Below are positions 1 to 10,517 of a stretch of DNA of 64,000 bases, one piece after another (the first letter of the stretch is position 1; each line of letters starts with the position of its first letter). Under the pieces are notes generated by a model, which worked only from the letters and a program-made list of their open reading frames with translations, was not told the origin of the DNA and ran no database searches. The DNA lies in the NCBI GenBank assembly GCA_018296165.2, contig JACKQL020000045.1, forward strand, positions 124,001 to 188,000, given 5' to 3'. A program made the position numbers and the translations under genes. Source of the stretch: Termitomyces sp. T153 (taxonomy: Eukaryota; Basidiomycota; Agaricomycetes; Agaricales; Lyophyllaceae).

Positions 1-318
1 ATGTCCCAGTATATTGGATCTTACACTAGTACCTGCAATCTCTGCCTCCAGACCAAGCCCCAGTGCCAACTCCCCTATGGACAGTTACACTTGCTACCAG
101 TGCCTGTAGAACAGTGGAGTGTAGCATCCATTGACTTCATCATGGAGCTTTCTGACACTCATGGTTACAATGTGATCATGGTGGTGGTAGACCTGTATGG
201 CAAGAGAGCACACTTCATTCTGACCCACATCACCTGTTCTGCCATGAGCACCACAAACTTGTACTGGAGAAATGTCTGGAAGCTCCATGGCCTTGTGGAC
301 CAGATGAAGAGGTCATAG
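1..318 (+). pseudogene. Gypsy integrase fragment (zinc-binding end and core start)
   Basis: The 105-residue frame has a CX2C pair of the integrase H2C2 zinc-binding module near residues 13-16, followed by the start of the integrase catalytic core (VASIDFIMEL, then VVVDLYGKRAHF). The first catalytic aspartate (SIDF) is present. The frame then jumps at about base 291 to the sequence after the core (VDQMKRS), which in copy A-II (near 27910) is preceded by AVNKF. The second aspartate and the glutamate are therefore deleted. It encodes no active enzyme. Confidence 0.82.
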
Positions 319-843
319 GAGGAGGCCCAAGCATCACTGGCAAAGGCAAAAGATAACATGGGACAATACTACAACTGTGGGAGGACTCCAGAGCACAAGT
401 ATCAGCCTGGAGATTGAGTCTACCTGGATGCCTCTGATATTAAAACTACCAAACCCTCAAAAAAGCTGTCACACCATCAGTTGGGACCATTCATAGTGGA
501 ACAACAGGTGGGGCCCTTGGCCTATAGACTCTGGCTCCCTGTAGGGATGCACCAGCTTCATCTGGTGTTCAACATAGTCAAACTAACTCCAGCCCCAAAA
601 GATTCTATCCTAGGGCGACATCTGTTACCTCTGCTGCCTTCCATGGTGGTTAATAACAACAAGGAGTATGAAGTGGAGGAAATCCTGGACAGCTGTTTAT
701 TCCAGAGATGATTACAATACAAAGTGAAGTGAAAAGGCTACAGGATTGAGAATATCTCTTGGGAGCCACAGAAGAATGTACACACCCCCAGACTTGTCAA
801 GGAGTTCCACCAGAGACATCCAGATGCTCTGCATGCCATATGA
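319..843 (+). pseudogene. Gypsy integrase C-terminus and chromodomain (degenerate)
   Basis: Reading on from the previous fragment through several stops gives the end of integrase (KAKDNMGQYY, then the barrel-like HLVFNIVKLTP stretch) and a chromodomain (EYEVEEILDS, a degraded KGY core, SWEPQKNVHTPRLVKEFHQRHP). Chromodomains on gypsy integrases steer integration toward marked chromatin. Stops stand where tryptophan or arginine is expected (for example at 709-711 and 729-732), consistent with G-to-A and C-to-T decay. Family assignment is sure; function is lost. Confidence 0.82.
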
Positions 844-919
844 GGAATCCTCCCTATCTTGCCAGCAGACCAGGCAATCAGGGACTTCTTCTACTTTGCA
901 TGTTGAGACGCCACACGCT

Positions 920-932
920 AGAGGGGGGGTGA
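920..932 (+). promoter_or_regulatory. Polypurine tract of A-I
   Basis: AGAGGGGGGGTGA lies directly before the LTR start TGTCAGG. The same tract in reverse is found at 27284-27296 and 50304-50315 beside the 3' LTRs of the two minus-strand family A copies. This fixes element orientation and marks the plus-strand primer of reverse transcription. Confidence 0.8.
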
Positions 933-1301
933 TGTCAGGGGACCTCCATTTCCAACCTCTATGACTGGTTCCAGCACCTTTGCAGCTTGTTTGACATCTT
1001 CAAGGTTCTGGAAGGAGCCTGGGAGATCTCTGGAGAACTGCACAGTTCTTCCTCTTACCTCAGCAATCATGGCCCTAGGGTTAGGAGTAGCTCTGGTCAC
1101 CTGTACAGTAGTTCCCATGCCTCTACTGCCTGCTGATGTGCCATACCAAGCAGCAGGGATCCTTAGACTTGTTCTCTTTGGATTCCTCTCTGCTAGGTGA
1201 TTAGTTACTGATTGTATCGTCATCTACTCCACTAATATACTTCAGATTCCCCTCTGCTAGCTGTATGACTCCAATCCACTGCTCCAGAGGTTGCCCTTAC
1301 A
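933..1301 (+). repeat. LTR of family A (3' LTR of A-I)
   Basis: A 369-bp LTR beginning TGTCAGGGGA and ending CCCTTACA. It is homologous to 26123-26529 (+), 26916-27283, 29700-30095, 49935-50303, 54231-54539 and 55351-55659 (all -). The segment around 1168-1180 (AGACTTGTTCT) is the complement of the priming site of the family. No convincing TATA box was seen. Confidence 0.88.
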
Positions 1302-1340
1302 GGAAGAGCCTCACTGGCTGCCACTGCAGAGCCCTCATCA

Positions 1341-1712
1341 GTGGCTCTCACCATGAGTGCAGCCCTAACTGAGGAGGACCCATCATTGTCAGTAGCTGTG
1401 GCCACATTCACAGCCAATCCACCATTATCAGGCTCTGGTGCATCCTCTGATGATGCACTCTCAGAGAAGTCCATGGAGCTGGACTATGCTAACAATCCCA
1501 TGGTGCCCATGCCCATCCAACTAGCAACAACACTACAAGTTGTCCCCAGTGCTATGGAGGCAGTAGTAGCAACTAACATTGCTACTCCTACTGCTCCTGA
1601 AGCTGGAACCAGTGGCTCCAAAGATATAGCTAACACTGTATTGGAGCACTGGGTGGATATTGTGAGCAACAAGGAAGCAGAGGCCTTGAAGATGGATGAA
1701 CAAGCAGGGTGA
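1341..1712 (+). CDS. Conserved C-terminal ORF of family C element (unknown function)
   Basis: An open frame of 123 residues, rich in Ala, Ser, Thr and Glu, with no recognisable domain. Its C-terminal half is closely similar to the 56574-56909 product: both share EKSMELDYANN, TPTAPEAG, DIVSNKEAE and the terminal KMDEQAG followed by a stop at the same place. Conservation of frame and stop in two diverged copies suggests it is, or was, a real coding end of the element. The ATG used is the first in frame, and the true protein probably began further upstream, in sequence displaced by A-I. Function is not known. Confidence 0.45.
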   Translation: MALTMSAALTEEDPSLSVAVATFTANPPLSGSGASSDDALSEKSMELDYANNPMVPMPIQLATTLQVVPSAMEAVVATNIATPTAPEAGTSGSKDIANTVLEHWVDIVSNKEAEALKMDEQAG

Positions 1713-1977
1713 GCTATTAACATAGCTCATCACAAAAAAATTGATAAATTGTCTGTGGGTTTGAGCAGCCCATATCATGCACACTTAGTGCAGTTGGACA
1801 TTGCACTGAAGTATACTCATCCACACAGGATCAGTTGATCCTACTACTAAAGATATGTAGGAATTTGTATGTGAATTCTGGTGAACACCCTTGGGTGGGA
1901 TGCCATATCCCACCCCTTTATTCTTTGACTTTAGCTGTGTGTAGAAGTGAGTCCATTGATGGTCTCAAAAGGGGGTT

Positions 1978-2133
1978 AGTAACAGAGCACCTGTTACTTG
2001 CATACATATAATAGTTTTACTAGTACTTACATAAGCCAGTGCCTTACTTCATACATCATAGACAGAAATATTGACTGGTTTTGACTTACAGTGTGTGAAC
2101 AGTAAGCAGCACAACCATATCAAAAACATCACA
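1978..2133 (+). repeat. LTR of family C, shortened copy
   Basis: It follows AAAAGGGGGTT and begins (T)AGTAACAGAGCACC; it ends ACATCACA. Compared with the 220-bp copy at 57167-57386 it lacks about 60 bp in the middle. An inverted copy lies at 10311-10517. Confidence 0.6.
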
Positions 2134-2540
2134 GTTGTGGTGCTTGCAACAGAGTCAATGCTTCATTGACTGGAGACAGAGGGGGCACATATGCTCCCCT
2201 AATATAGAGACAGCATTGCAGACCATGCCTGCAATCCATGCAGTTTCTTGTGTTGCAGGTAATCTGTTACCTCCTGTGCTAAGAACAGCATGTACAGGTC
2301 CATATATTTCAATGGATCAGTTGGAATAATATCACCTCCCAATGACCTCTAAATCACAATGTGCTTAGCTACTCAAGGTTTTAGAAACCTCAACATGAAT
2401 CTTCCAGAATGCCATCACTCTTCAACAAAGAATGTCATCTGGGTGAGTTTCACTGTCCATATCAGAGGTGTCTCCAACTTCCTCTGGTATTGTTTCAACG
2501 AGCTATGCCCCATGCCTTCGGCACGGGCCTGTAGCTGTTG

Positions 2541-2945
2541 CTTCATCCCAGACCCAACCTCACTTTGTTCAGTTAGGTCCTTGATATTCTACTCAATGCT
2601 TCATCCCGGACCCAACCTCACTTTGTTCAGTTAGGCCTTTGTATTTCTAACTCAGTGCTTCATCCCAGACCCAACCTCACTTTGTTCGGTTAGGTCCTTG
2701 TATTTCTAACTCAGTGCTTCATCCCAGACCCAACCTCACTTTGTTTGGTTAGGTCCTTGTATTTCTAACTCAGTGCTTCATCCCAGACCCAACCTCACTT
2801 TGTTCGGTTAGGTCCTTGTATTTCAAACTTAATGCTAAGTGCCAGACTCAACCTCACTTCATTCGGTTAGGTCTTTGTATTTCAAACTCAATGCTAAGTC
2901 CCAGACTCAACCTCACTTCATTTGGTTAGGTCTTTGTATTTTGTT
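2541..2945. repeat. 59-bp minisatellite, seven units
   Basis: Seven consecutive units start at 2541, 2599, 2658, 2717, 2776, 2835 and 2894 (spacing 58 or 59 bp). Each has CCAGACTCAACCTCACTT or a close variant, then GGTTAGGTC and TTTGTATTTC. The last two units share CTAAGT in place of CTTCATC, so the array grew from two unit types. The rest of 2134-3118 shows no gene or recognised element. Confidence 0.9.
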
Positions 2946-3231
2946 GACCAAGTGTTGCTTTTCTCTTACAATTCAATACACTGAGATTTCATCTATAAAC
3001 CAATCATGTATCTATATTACATTATTAACAAATTACTACAATGTCCACTGGTATATATTAGAGATGCTGAAAATTATAAAAGTTAGTACTAACCAACCAA
3101 TTATTTAAACTGTCACACTTACATTTGTAAACCATTAAGAATATCTATACTACATGGTCCAGCTATAGACATTAGGTGCTGAAGTTCATAGAAGTTAGCA
3201 ATTTTTTGCTTGAATCCAACAAAACTCACAC

Positions 3232-4740
3232 TTACATTTGTAAACCATTCAAGATTTCCTGATAGACAATATTTGCAGTCTTTCTTGATGTGTTTTCTGG
3301 GTCCAAGATGACTTTGATATGATCTTCTAATGTGCACCGTGAGAGTGCAACATAAAGTTGGCCATGTGAAAAAACTCCTGATCGAAGGTCCAATCCAACA
3401 TGCTTGACTGATTGACCCTGAGACTTGTTGATAGTCATAGCAAAGGCCAATCAAACTGGGATTGTCTCCTGTGCAATGGAATTGGCAAATCTTCTTCAGA
3501 CACATCCATGTTGATTCTTGGAATCAAAACAATTGATCCTGCAAACTTGGCATCTCCACTTATGATTCTACATCTGAGAACTCTGGTGCTGATGTGAGTG
3601 ACAATCATTCTTGTCCCATTGCAAAGTCCTTTGGTTGTATCCAGATTCCTGAGCAGCATGACAGGAACACCAATCTGCAAAGCCAATTTAGCCAAGGGCA
3701 AACTGCTGGCTCTGAGAGAGTTGAGGTATTCCATTGGATAAAATCCAAGGCCATTAGGATTCCCATCATCAGATATAATAGAGTCTGCACTCTGCAAGAT
3801 TTTCTCTTCTCCTGGACATTTCTGCAGAACTTCAGAGTTGATATCCTCTACATCAGAGTTCTTGCCAGAAAGGATGGTATGGTCCAGATAATACTGATCA
3901 TCTTGATGGTGATCAATATGAGGATAAGTGGAAGAGATCAATCCAGTGACAGAATTGTCATCACAGATCATGGTTTGTGGAAGTTGTACTGTTTCTCCAG
4001 GCCCAAGGTTTTTTCCAGCACCAACATCCAATAACCAAGCTGCATGAGCAATGTTATCAGGAGTCTGATCCAATCTCATATTTTGAACCAAGTAGTGGAC
4101 TTGAATCTGATCCCAAAGTCTCTCTCTCTTGAGTGAAGCAGCAATCATCTGCTGCCTGAGTCCTTGTTGGATAACTGGGAGAGTTTGCCTAAAATCTCCT
4201 CCAAACACCACAGTCACTCCACCAAAAGGAACATCCTTCTCCATCTCTGAACACTCAATCCACAGCGTCAATGGCATTTTTGTGTTGCATTGGGACTTCA
4301 TCCCAGATGACAACTTTGGTCTGGAGTAAGAGTTGAGACAACTGAGTTCCTCTTTTGATATTGGCAATGGATGTATCCAGAGCAGGAATGGGGATTTTGA
4401 ACCTTGAGTGTGCAGTTCTACCACCCTCCAGCAGTAAGGCAGCAATCCCAGATGATGCTACACATAATGCTACATCTTCATTGGACCAAACAGCAGAAGC
4501 CAAAGTGTTGCAGACAAATGTTTTGCCACATCCACCTGCACTGTGAATGAATATCATCTTGCCCAAGTTGTTGTCCACAGAGTCCATAACTTCATTGAAG
4601 GCCCCTAGTTGTTCACCATTAAACCTGGCCTTGTTTTCATCCACCCTTCTCTTCAACTCCTCAATATCATAATCTGTTTCTTCTTGCAACAGTCTATTCC
4701 CTAGAATCATTTGATCAGCATCAATGTCAAATCTTTATAC
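3232..4740 (-). pseudogene. Helitron Pif1-like DNA helicase domain
   Basis: A superfamily 1B helicase that would unwind DNA during rolling-circle transposition. Walker A is HSAGGCGKTF at about 4516-4545 and Walker B is VVIWDEVP at about 4290-4314, followed by FGGDFRQTLPVI and, near the C-terminus, [10 protein letters not shown] and LYVALSRC, all standard Pif1/Helitron motifs. Two frameshifts divide it: near 4255, just after Walker B, and near 3440, just before TINKSQGQ, where one base appears lost. A stop precedes the segment near 4735. The end at EILNGLQM matches a natural C-terminus. Catalytic residues remain readable across the breaks. Confidence 0.88.
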
Positions 4741-4841
4741 AATGGCCAACTTACCTGGAATCACATTCCAAACTTGTTGGGGTTCTGGCATGTTGAGAAA
4801 GTGTTGAAGAATCTTGCCAAAATTCTTTAAGTTGTCCTTGA

Positions 4842-5252
4842 TCAGATGAATTCCTTGATCAGATGAATACCATAGTCATAGACATCTTCATCAGTAAAGA
4901 CTCTGTCCCTGTACTGCCAGATATTCTCCAGTCTGTATTGAAGATCATCACAAATAGAGTGCTTAAATTTGTCACATAAAGCCTCTGGAGTGGTAGGAGC
5001 ACAATGGAATAGGATAGTGCAAAAGAGCTGTCTGAAAGCTGATCCTGATTGGATTGCAGCAGCTTCAGCAAGACATTGCCTCCATTCTGCATCATCTTTT
5101 AGAAGACCAAGGGCCTTGCATGCCTCCTTGTAAGTAGGATAGGTGTGGCCATTGACTGTCCTGAGATCAGCCCATGATGTTGCATTGGTCACAACTGTCA
5201 GGAGCATCCTAAGGTAGAACCTTTCTCCCTGTTGGGGTGAAGCAAAGTACAT
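4842..5252 (-). pseudogene. Helitron linker between Rep and helicase domains
   Basis: A 136-residue frame with FASPQQGERFYLRMLL, then SWADLRTVNG and the KEACKALGLL stretch, ending in DEDVYDYG. This is the conserved segment that joins the Rep half to the helicase half in Helitron proteins. It is open but out of frame with both neighbours. Confidence 0.82.
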
Positions 5253-5483
5253 CCTCCCAATAGCTGTTCCTCTCTGCCTCTCCTTCCAGGTCCTTTTGGA
5301 AGCTTCATAGACAAACTTGGTTGAAAAGCTCTAATAAGTGGTGTTGTTATTAGGGAATCTGGTATTGGCTTCAAACCAAGCAGTGAGTGCAGTCTTGTTT
5401 GCATTAGGCCTAGCAGCTACCATCTCCAAAGGTTCATTATCCTGAAAGTAGACTTCATGTTGGCCCTCCAAATGCACAGGTAA

Positions 5484-6814
5484 TCAATATACAGGAGGAT
5501 GTTCTCCATGCATGTTGAATTCAAAGATGTGCCAGCAAGCCTCAGGTGCAGAGATGTATCTGGCATCTAAGTGTTCCTTGATTTCATCTCTCTGGTCCAT
5601 CTGCTCTCCAGCAATCTCCAAAGTTGTCCTATCATGGCCTTTGTAGATGTACTTGTGAATGTACTTGATGGCTTCCACTAAAGCACAGACCTCCACATTG
5701 ATGTGACATTTGTACTTGGCTGAGAGATAAGGGTTATATGGAACAACATCTCAATTGTCATAACAATGACCATTCTTTTCAAAGAAGCAGCCATTGTCAG
5801 GCCTGGCATATTGAGGATAGCCACTATCTCCATACTGAGTAGCCTCTTGGAATTCCTTTGGGTATTTCTTGGAACATTTGCCATCTACCATGCACTTAGC
5901 ATTGGGTTTGGCAGCTCCACATGGACCATGGACCATGTTGGCAGTAACAACCTGACCACAAAGATAAGTAACTGAATTCAGGATTCAAACAAAGCCAATA
6001 CCTGATACAATTGAGACTGAGTGACTGGATCTGGAATCTGAGCAGAGACAATGGAATCCACATCAGGTGCATCCTTGATCCTGTGATGGCAATGGAAAAA
6101 TATCAAGATGTGCATATGTGGAAGTCCTCTCTTTTGGAATTCAATGGTATGAACATAAGCCACACAGCTGCCAAAGAAACCTTCCTTGATCTCCTTTACC
6201 ACAGCATTTTTCTTGAGTTCAAAAACTCTAGCAACAATATCAGGTCGATCAGCAGCTGTTTGCCTTTTCCCATTGACTGCAGGTTTCTTCAAGAGAGCTT
6301 CTTCAATTTCTGACCACTTTGGATTGGCAGTCATAGTCAAGAAGAGGTCAGGTTTTCCAAAATTCCTGCAGATAGCCATAGAGTCCTGGAATAATTGCTG
6401 CATCTGTCAATCACTTCCAGTATGGGAGGATGGGAGGATAACACATCGGCTTTGTGGGGTGACTTGTTCATCTCCAGCAGCAGCATCCACTACTCCCTGA
6501 TAGACTTCAGCCCTGATCTTTTTCTGGTTGTGTCAAATCCAATTCAACTTGTTTTGTTCAGTGGAAGCCCATGCATCCACAACATATCATTGAAATAGCC
6601 TCTCACTCCAGAGTAATAGTGCATTGAATTCCAAAGTCCTTTGCTGCAGCCTGTATGCATAATATGCTGTTTGGGTGACCTTTGCTGATCTTTGTTGATT
6701 TTGTGGTCCAAAATGAGAGCGAATGTTGGTGTGAAATCCAGGCTGTCCAGTGGGAAAGATGATGGTATAATGCAATGGAGTGTAATATGGGTGCAAGTGA
6801 CTGATCTGCTTCAA
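5484..6814 (-). pseudogene. Helitron Rep (Helitron-like N) domain with HUH and Y2 motifs
   Basis: This is the rolling-circle endonuclease half. The N-terminal block (YYTPLHYTIIFPTGQPGFH) lies at 6720-6814. The frame at 5978-6403 has the metal-binding HUH motif in GLPHMHILIFF at about 6105-6127. A Cys-rich block (HGPCG, CMVDGKCSKKYPKEF) follows at 5751-5936. The two catalytic tyrosines lie in IKYIHKYIYKG at about 5637-5669. HUH and Y2 are intact in sequence, but frameshifts near 5940 and 5700 and stops near 6410-6590 break the protein. Calling it a Helitron endonuclease is secure. Confidence 0.86.
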
Positions 6815-7035
6815 TTGACCTCAGACTATATCACAATGATTTGATTGCTCCTCTGAGACATCTCCAGGAATTACAGCTGCAATCCCCTCCTGTTCATTGG
6901 GGTCATTATAGCATTGAGGGTCTCCAAAATCAGCTGCAAGTGCAAGACTATATCATGATCATTTGATCGCTCTTCTGAGCCATCTCCTGGAATTACAGCT
7001 GCAACTCCCTCCTGTTCATTAGGGTCATTATAGCG

Positions 7036-8085
7036 TCAAGGATCTCCAAAATCAGCTCTAAGCTTGACAAAAAGCCTTTGTGGTTGGCCTTCTGGAACTT
7101 CTCCCATGATCTGCCTGGCCTGCTTATATAAGCCAATGAAGGGATTGACTCTAGCAAGCATATCCTGCAAAGAGGCCATTATCTGAGGATCAAGCCTGGG
7201 ATTGTTCTGTTGACAAAAAGCTAATTGCTGATTGTAATTGTAAAAGTAGAGCTGTGCATATACAGGCAGATTGCCTTCAATAGGAAGCAAGGCACCTGTC
7301 AAATGATGTAGTTCCCCATTGATCCTAAAGCTGTATGGTCCAGGTGCATTGGTAATAGCATGGTCAATTTTGACTCCCAAAGATGTGAATGCAAAGGCTG
7401 CATTGTATTGACGGATTGATGTTTTAAAGGTGTTAGAGAGAGGATGATGCCCATGGAGCAGGTTCAGTAAATCTGCTGGAGCATCTCAAAGCCTGGGCAA
7501 ATTTACTTGGCCTTGTAAGCAGCACATGCCAAACTTTGGGCTGTTTCTAGTAGACTTGATGAGCTTTTCAGCATCAAAATGTAAAGCTTGGCAGTGCAGA
7601 CATATGATAGTTATAGGACCAAGATAGTGTGGAGGGTATTCAATCAAGTAAGGTTGCCTTCCTCTTGGAACAGGCTGAATAGGACCAAGCTGTGGTGGAA
7701 TAGGAAGCTCAAGGGGAGGCTGTTCAGCAGGATTTTGTAGTCCTGCTGGATGGTTGGGTGGAGCAGGGTCCAAGTCTTCTGCAGGTCTCTGTTGAACAGG
7801 ATCAACATATTCCAAGTCATCATCAGAAGGGATGTCATCCTGAGGACCCAATGGCACATCAAGGGGAGGATCCATTTGCTCTGCTGGTTGATGTCCAGCA
7901 GGATCAACATATTCCAAGTCATCCTCAGAAGGTATATTATTCTGAGGACCTAAATCATTGAAATCCTCTTCCAGATCAGCTTCATGTTGCTGTTGCCAGC
8001 CTTGAAAGATTCTTTGAGCCATAGCTGCATTTAAAGGCCTATGTTCAGGATTCAAATCTATATGCTGTTCAACTTTATTAGTCAA
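7036..8085 (-). pseudogene. Helitron protein N-terminal region with Cys module
   Basis: Two frames, 7486-8085 and 7036-7380, separated by stops. The first has an acidic linker containing a 34-residue duplication, then a small Cys module (CLHC, later SPKFGMCCLQGQVNLP) typical of the start of the conserved region of fungal Helitron proteins. The second continues with GPYSFRINGELHHLTGALLP, NLPVYAQLYFY and a conserved NPFIGLYKQA block. The start of 7486-8085 in the six-frame view is a non-ATG codon; the reading runs on from the upstream 8094-9185 segment in another frame, so one original protein is likely. Confidence 0.72.
7801..8004. repeat. 102-bp in-frame tandem duplication in Helitron ORF
   Basis: ATCAACATATTCCAAGTCAT recurs at 7801 and 7903. 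The unit of 102 bp encodes 34 residues, including DDLEYVDP and a following Pro/Gln-rich stretch. Length divisible by three kept the frame. Confidence 0.78.
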
Positions 8086-8093
8086 AGTAGCAT

Positions 8094-9185
8094 TTAAATC
8101 TGTCTTAAACTAACCTCTGGCATAAATTGCTCTTCTTCCTCTCTTTCTCTCTCCTGGCTCAGAATAGCCAATGCTTGTTGTTGCCTCTCCTGCTCTTCAG
8201 CTATAGCAATTTGTCTGAGCCTTTGTTGCTCTTGCAGTACTGCTAGTGCCTCCTCTTGCTGCCTCTTTTGCTCTTCAGCCAGAGCAACATGTCTCAGCCT
8301 TTGTTGCTCTTGCAAGGCTGCTAGTGCTTGCTCCTGTTGCCTCTGTTTCAGCCTTTGTTGCTCTTGAAATAGAGCTAGTGTGTGAGGGGGAGGTGGCATC
8401 ATTATGGGCATAGGTTCTGGTATAGGAGCTTTTATAACTCTTCCATGTATAGGAGCAGGCAGATGGGGCACCAATCTAGGTAAGGGATTCTGTAAAGGTG
8501 CATTCCATCCTTCAGGCAGATGGGTTTCAGGAATATCCACAGTAGCTTGAGCAATAGCAGGCTGATTGACTGGTCCCAGCCTATTGACTCTTTCATATAC
8601 AGGCAGAGGTGGCACCATTCTAGGCAAGGCATTCTGTAAAGGGGCATTCCATCCTTCAGGCAGATGAGTTTCAGGAATACCCATAGTTGCAATAGGCTGA
8701 TTGAGTCTATTGACTCTTTTCTGTATAGGAGCAGGCAGAGGAGGCACCAATCTAGGTAAGGGATTCTGTAAAGGGGCATTCCATCCTTCAGGTAAAACAG
8801 TTTCAGGAATGACCATAGAGAATGGATCATCAGCAGGTGCTAACTGCCTAATAGGTCTTCCTGAAGAGCCAGAAGTGGTGACTATAAATTGGTGATTAAG
8901 CCTCAATCCCCCAGATCCTATATCCCCAGATCCCATAGATTGATTGTTACTCCCAGTTCCCATACCCCTAGATCCCATAGATTGATTGTTACCCCCAGTT
9001 CCCATACCCCCAGGCCTCAATTGAAGTGGTGGGACAACCACAGTATTGATCTGTTCTAAAGATCTATTGTCTCTATTTGCACGACAATCATCAGGATCTG
9101 TTATTTGTAACTGTTCAAGTCTCCTCTGAATCCTAGCTTGTTGCCTTTAGCTTTCAGGAGAAGTAGGTGGTTGCCTGAAACATTC
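8094..9185 (-). CDS. Gln-rich, repeat-bearing N-terminal extension of Helitron protein
   Basis: The open frame 8094-9041 (315 residues), extended upstream in frame to about 9185 through one stop, has no enzyme domain. It has three copies of a 44-48-residue repeat with core LPEGWNAPLQNPLPRLVPPLP (the middle one reads ALPRM), then a Pro stretch, then three heptad-like Gln/Glu/Arg units of the type EQQRLRxxALAEEQxRQQ that should form a coiled coil. It ends 8 bp before the next frame, and a one-base shift would join them. It could be the N-terminus of the Helitron protein or a separate upstream ORF; I favour the former. Confidence 0.55.
8469..8830. repeat. Three-unit in-frame repeat (144 and 132 bp) in the Helitron N-terminal ORF
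   Basis: Units begin at about 8469, 8613 and 8745 with CACCAATCTAGG or CACCATTCTAGG and contain GGGGCATTCCATCCTTCAGG. Spacings are multiples of three, so they encode the repeated WNAPLQN blocks without shifting the frame. Confidence 0.78.
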
Positions 9186-9189
9186 ATTG

Positions 9190-9640
9190 TTAAGCAATTT
9201 AACAGTCAAAAACCATTAAAATTAACTTGCATGATGAGATATTTGATGTATCAATAGCTCAATGTGGTCAAGGAGTTACTAATAAGCTTGTTAGTCAACA
9301 TCAATCAATCAATAGATGTGACCAAACATACTTTGTTGTGTGGCCTCCTTTCCACAACCTTGGAAATGCCCATTGTTTGGTCATGTTGTGTCAAAAAATG
9401 CGTGAGGCATGAAAAACAGTGTCCACTAAATTGCATCTGGCCTTTTTCATCCCTGCAGACTAATTGGCACCTTTTACACATAGTCAAAAGATAGTATTTA
9501 TTCATTAAAGCTGTCTACTGTAATTTTTCTTCAAGAAAACATGTTCAAACAGCCAAAAACAGCCAACTTGTATCATGTTCACCTTTAAAAGGCAATTCTT
9601 ATGTAAGAATTGGTCAGCATTAGTCAGGCTTACTTCAGCA
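9190..9640. other. Noncoding stretch right of the Helitron
   Basis: AT-rich sequence with short overlapping frames only. The 5' end of the Helitron may lie here, but I could not identify a terminal sequence. No other feature is seen. Confidence 0.3.
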
Positions 9641-9692
9641 GAATCCCAAAAAGTCATCCACACAGCCACTTTCCCAGGAGTTGTCCCATATA

Positions 9693-10189
9693 TTATAGAT
9701 GAATGCAGCTGGGGCTGCTGTCCACATACCCAGTGCTGGCCCAGCTCATGATCTCACAGACCCATGAGCCCTGTGTGAAGAGTCTTCTCCACTCCTCAGC
9801 ATTGTTCCCACTGTTGAGGAGTTGATCAGACCTCCCATGGCAAGTGGGAAGGATTGGAGTCCTTCCAGCCTCAGCACTGTGGGTATATACAAAGGGGTTC
9901 TCCCCTTGTCTGCCCATGCCACTGCACCTCTTGGCTCTGCTGCTGGATACAGTCAAGTAGAGGGCCCTCACAAGCCCTCTGCTGGAATGCCCTCACAATC
10001 ACCTGCATGTGGTTGTACTGGAGTGACTGCAGGCAGTCCTCCTGGCATCACAGCACTCTCCCTGCCCCCATCATGGTGTGATGTGTCAGGTTCTGATGTC
10101 CCATGTGGAGCACTCTTTAATGTTCCATTGAACTCTGCCTTGGACCTAGGCCCAAACACCTGACCTTCCATGGTCACCACTGTGCCCAT
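9693..10189 (-). pseudogene. Unknown ORF, possibly gag of a family C element
   Basis: Two overlapping minus-strand frames (9968-10189 and 9693-9971) read as one protein of about 160 residues with a single shift near 9970. The first starts MGTVVTMEGQVFGPRSK and ends in a Pro/Gly/His-rich stretch; the second contains EEWRRLFTQGSWVCEIMSWA. The sequence is richer in G+C and CpG than its surroundings. It starts about 120 bp inside an inverted family C LTR (10311-10517), the position expected of gag. No domain was recognised and the gag assignment is a guess from position. Confidence 0.35.
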
Positions 10190-10310
10190 TGTGGAAGGTG
10201 CATGTCATAAATTTTGATGTGCTGATTGTATCTAGTAGCAATGAACTTCTTTTACAAAAGTTTGAGTTTCTGACTCACAAATGAGTTATTGCTTGTTTGA
10301 CTTAAAAAAA

Positions 10311-10517
10311 TGTAACATTTCCATTACAGGTCGTGCTGCTTACTGTTTACACATCATAAGTCAAAATCAGTCAATAGGTCTGTCTACAATGTATGAAGTA
10401 AGGTACTGCCTTAGATAAGTACTAGTAAGATACTTTTAGGGATAGCATCATGTGATGCTATCAGTGTAATTAGATAATAGATAATATATGTATGCAAGTA
10501 TCAGGCACTCCATTACA
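10311..10517 (-). repeat. LTR of family C, inverted copy
   Basis: The reverse complement matches 57167-57386 (shared blocks: dinucleotide-rich centre, TGATGCTATCCCTAAAAGTAT type segment, GTAAGGTACTGCCTTA, TTGACTTA, GCTGCTTACTGTT). Outer bases are TGTAACATTT and CATTACA. Flanking pentamers AAAAA and ATGTT do not match. Confidence 0.6.

Larger units (their letters stand above)
1..1301 (+). mobile_element. Ty3/gypsy element A-I, 3' part (cut by window start)
   Basis: This is the 3' end of a chromodomain Ty3/gypsy retrotransposon of the family I call A. In order it holds an integrase zinc-binding and core start, an internal deletion near base 291, the integrase C-terminus, a chromodomain, a polypurine tract and a 3' LTR. 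The 5' part lies outside the window. Its right end abuts family C sequence that continues as in the second family C copy at 56535, so A-I appears to have inserted into a family C element. The left target duplication cannot be seen. Frames are interrupted, so the copy is dead. Confidence 0.88.
1302..2133 (+). mobile_element. 3' end of family C (copia-like) LTR element, copy C1
   Basis: This stretch aligns by eye with 56535-57386 over its full length: an ORF end, about 260 bp of noncoding sequence, a polypurine run (AAAAGGGGG) and a short LTR. No pol domain is visible in either copy, so the assignment to Ty1/copia rests only on the short LTR (about 220 bp, TGTAAC to GTTACA type ends) and the tract. 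Its 5' part is missing because A-I sits at its left end. Confidence 0.55.
3119..9185 (-). mobile_element. Helitron (Rep/helicase type), degenerate
   Basis: Reading leftward, this stretch encodes in order an N-terminal repeat and Gln-rich region, a Cys-rich module, a Helitron-like N domain with an HUH motif, a two-tyrosine motif, a linker and a Pif1-type helicase. That is the full layout of an autonomous Helitron protein. It is broken by at least three frameshifts and several stops. The outer ends (5'-TC and 3'-CTRR with hairpin) were not located with confidence, so the limits given are those of the coding region. Neighbours are the minisatellite on the left and family C remains on the right. 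Confidence 0.85.

Noticed and set aside
2541..2945. Telomere-like GGTTAGG motif in the minisatellite
   Set aside because: Occurs once per 59-bp unit, not as a tandem TTAGGG array.
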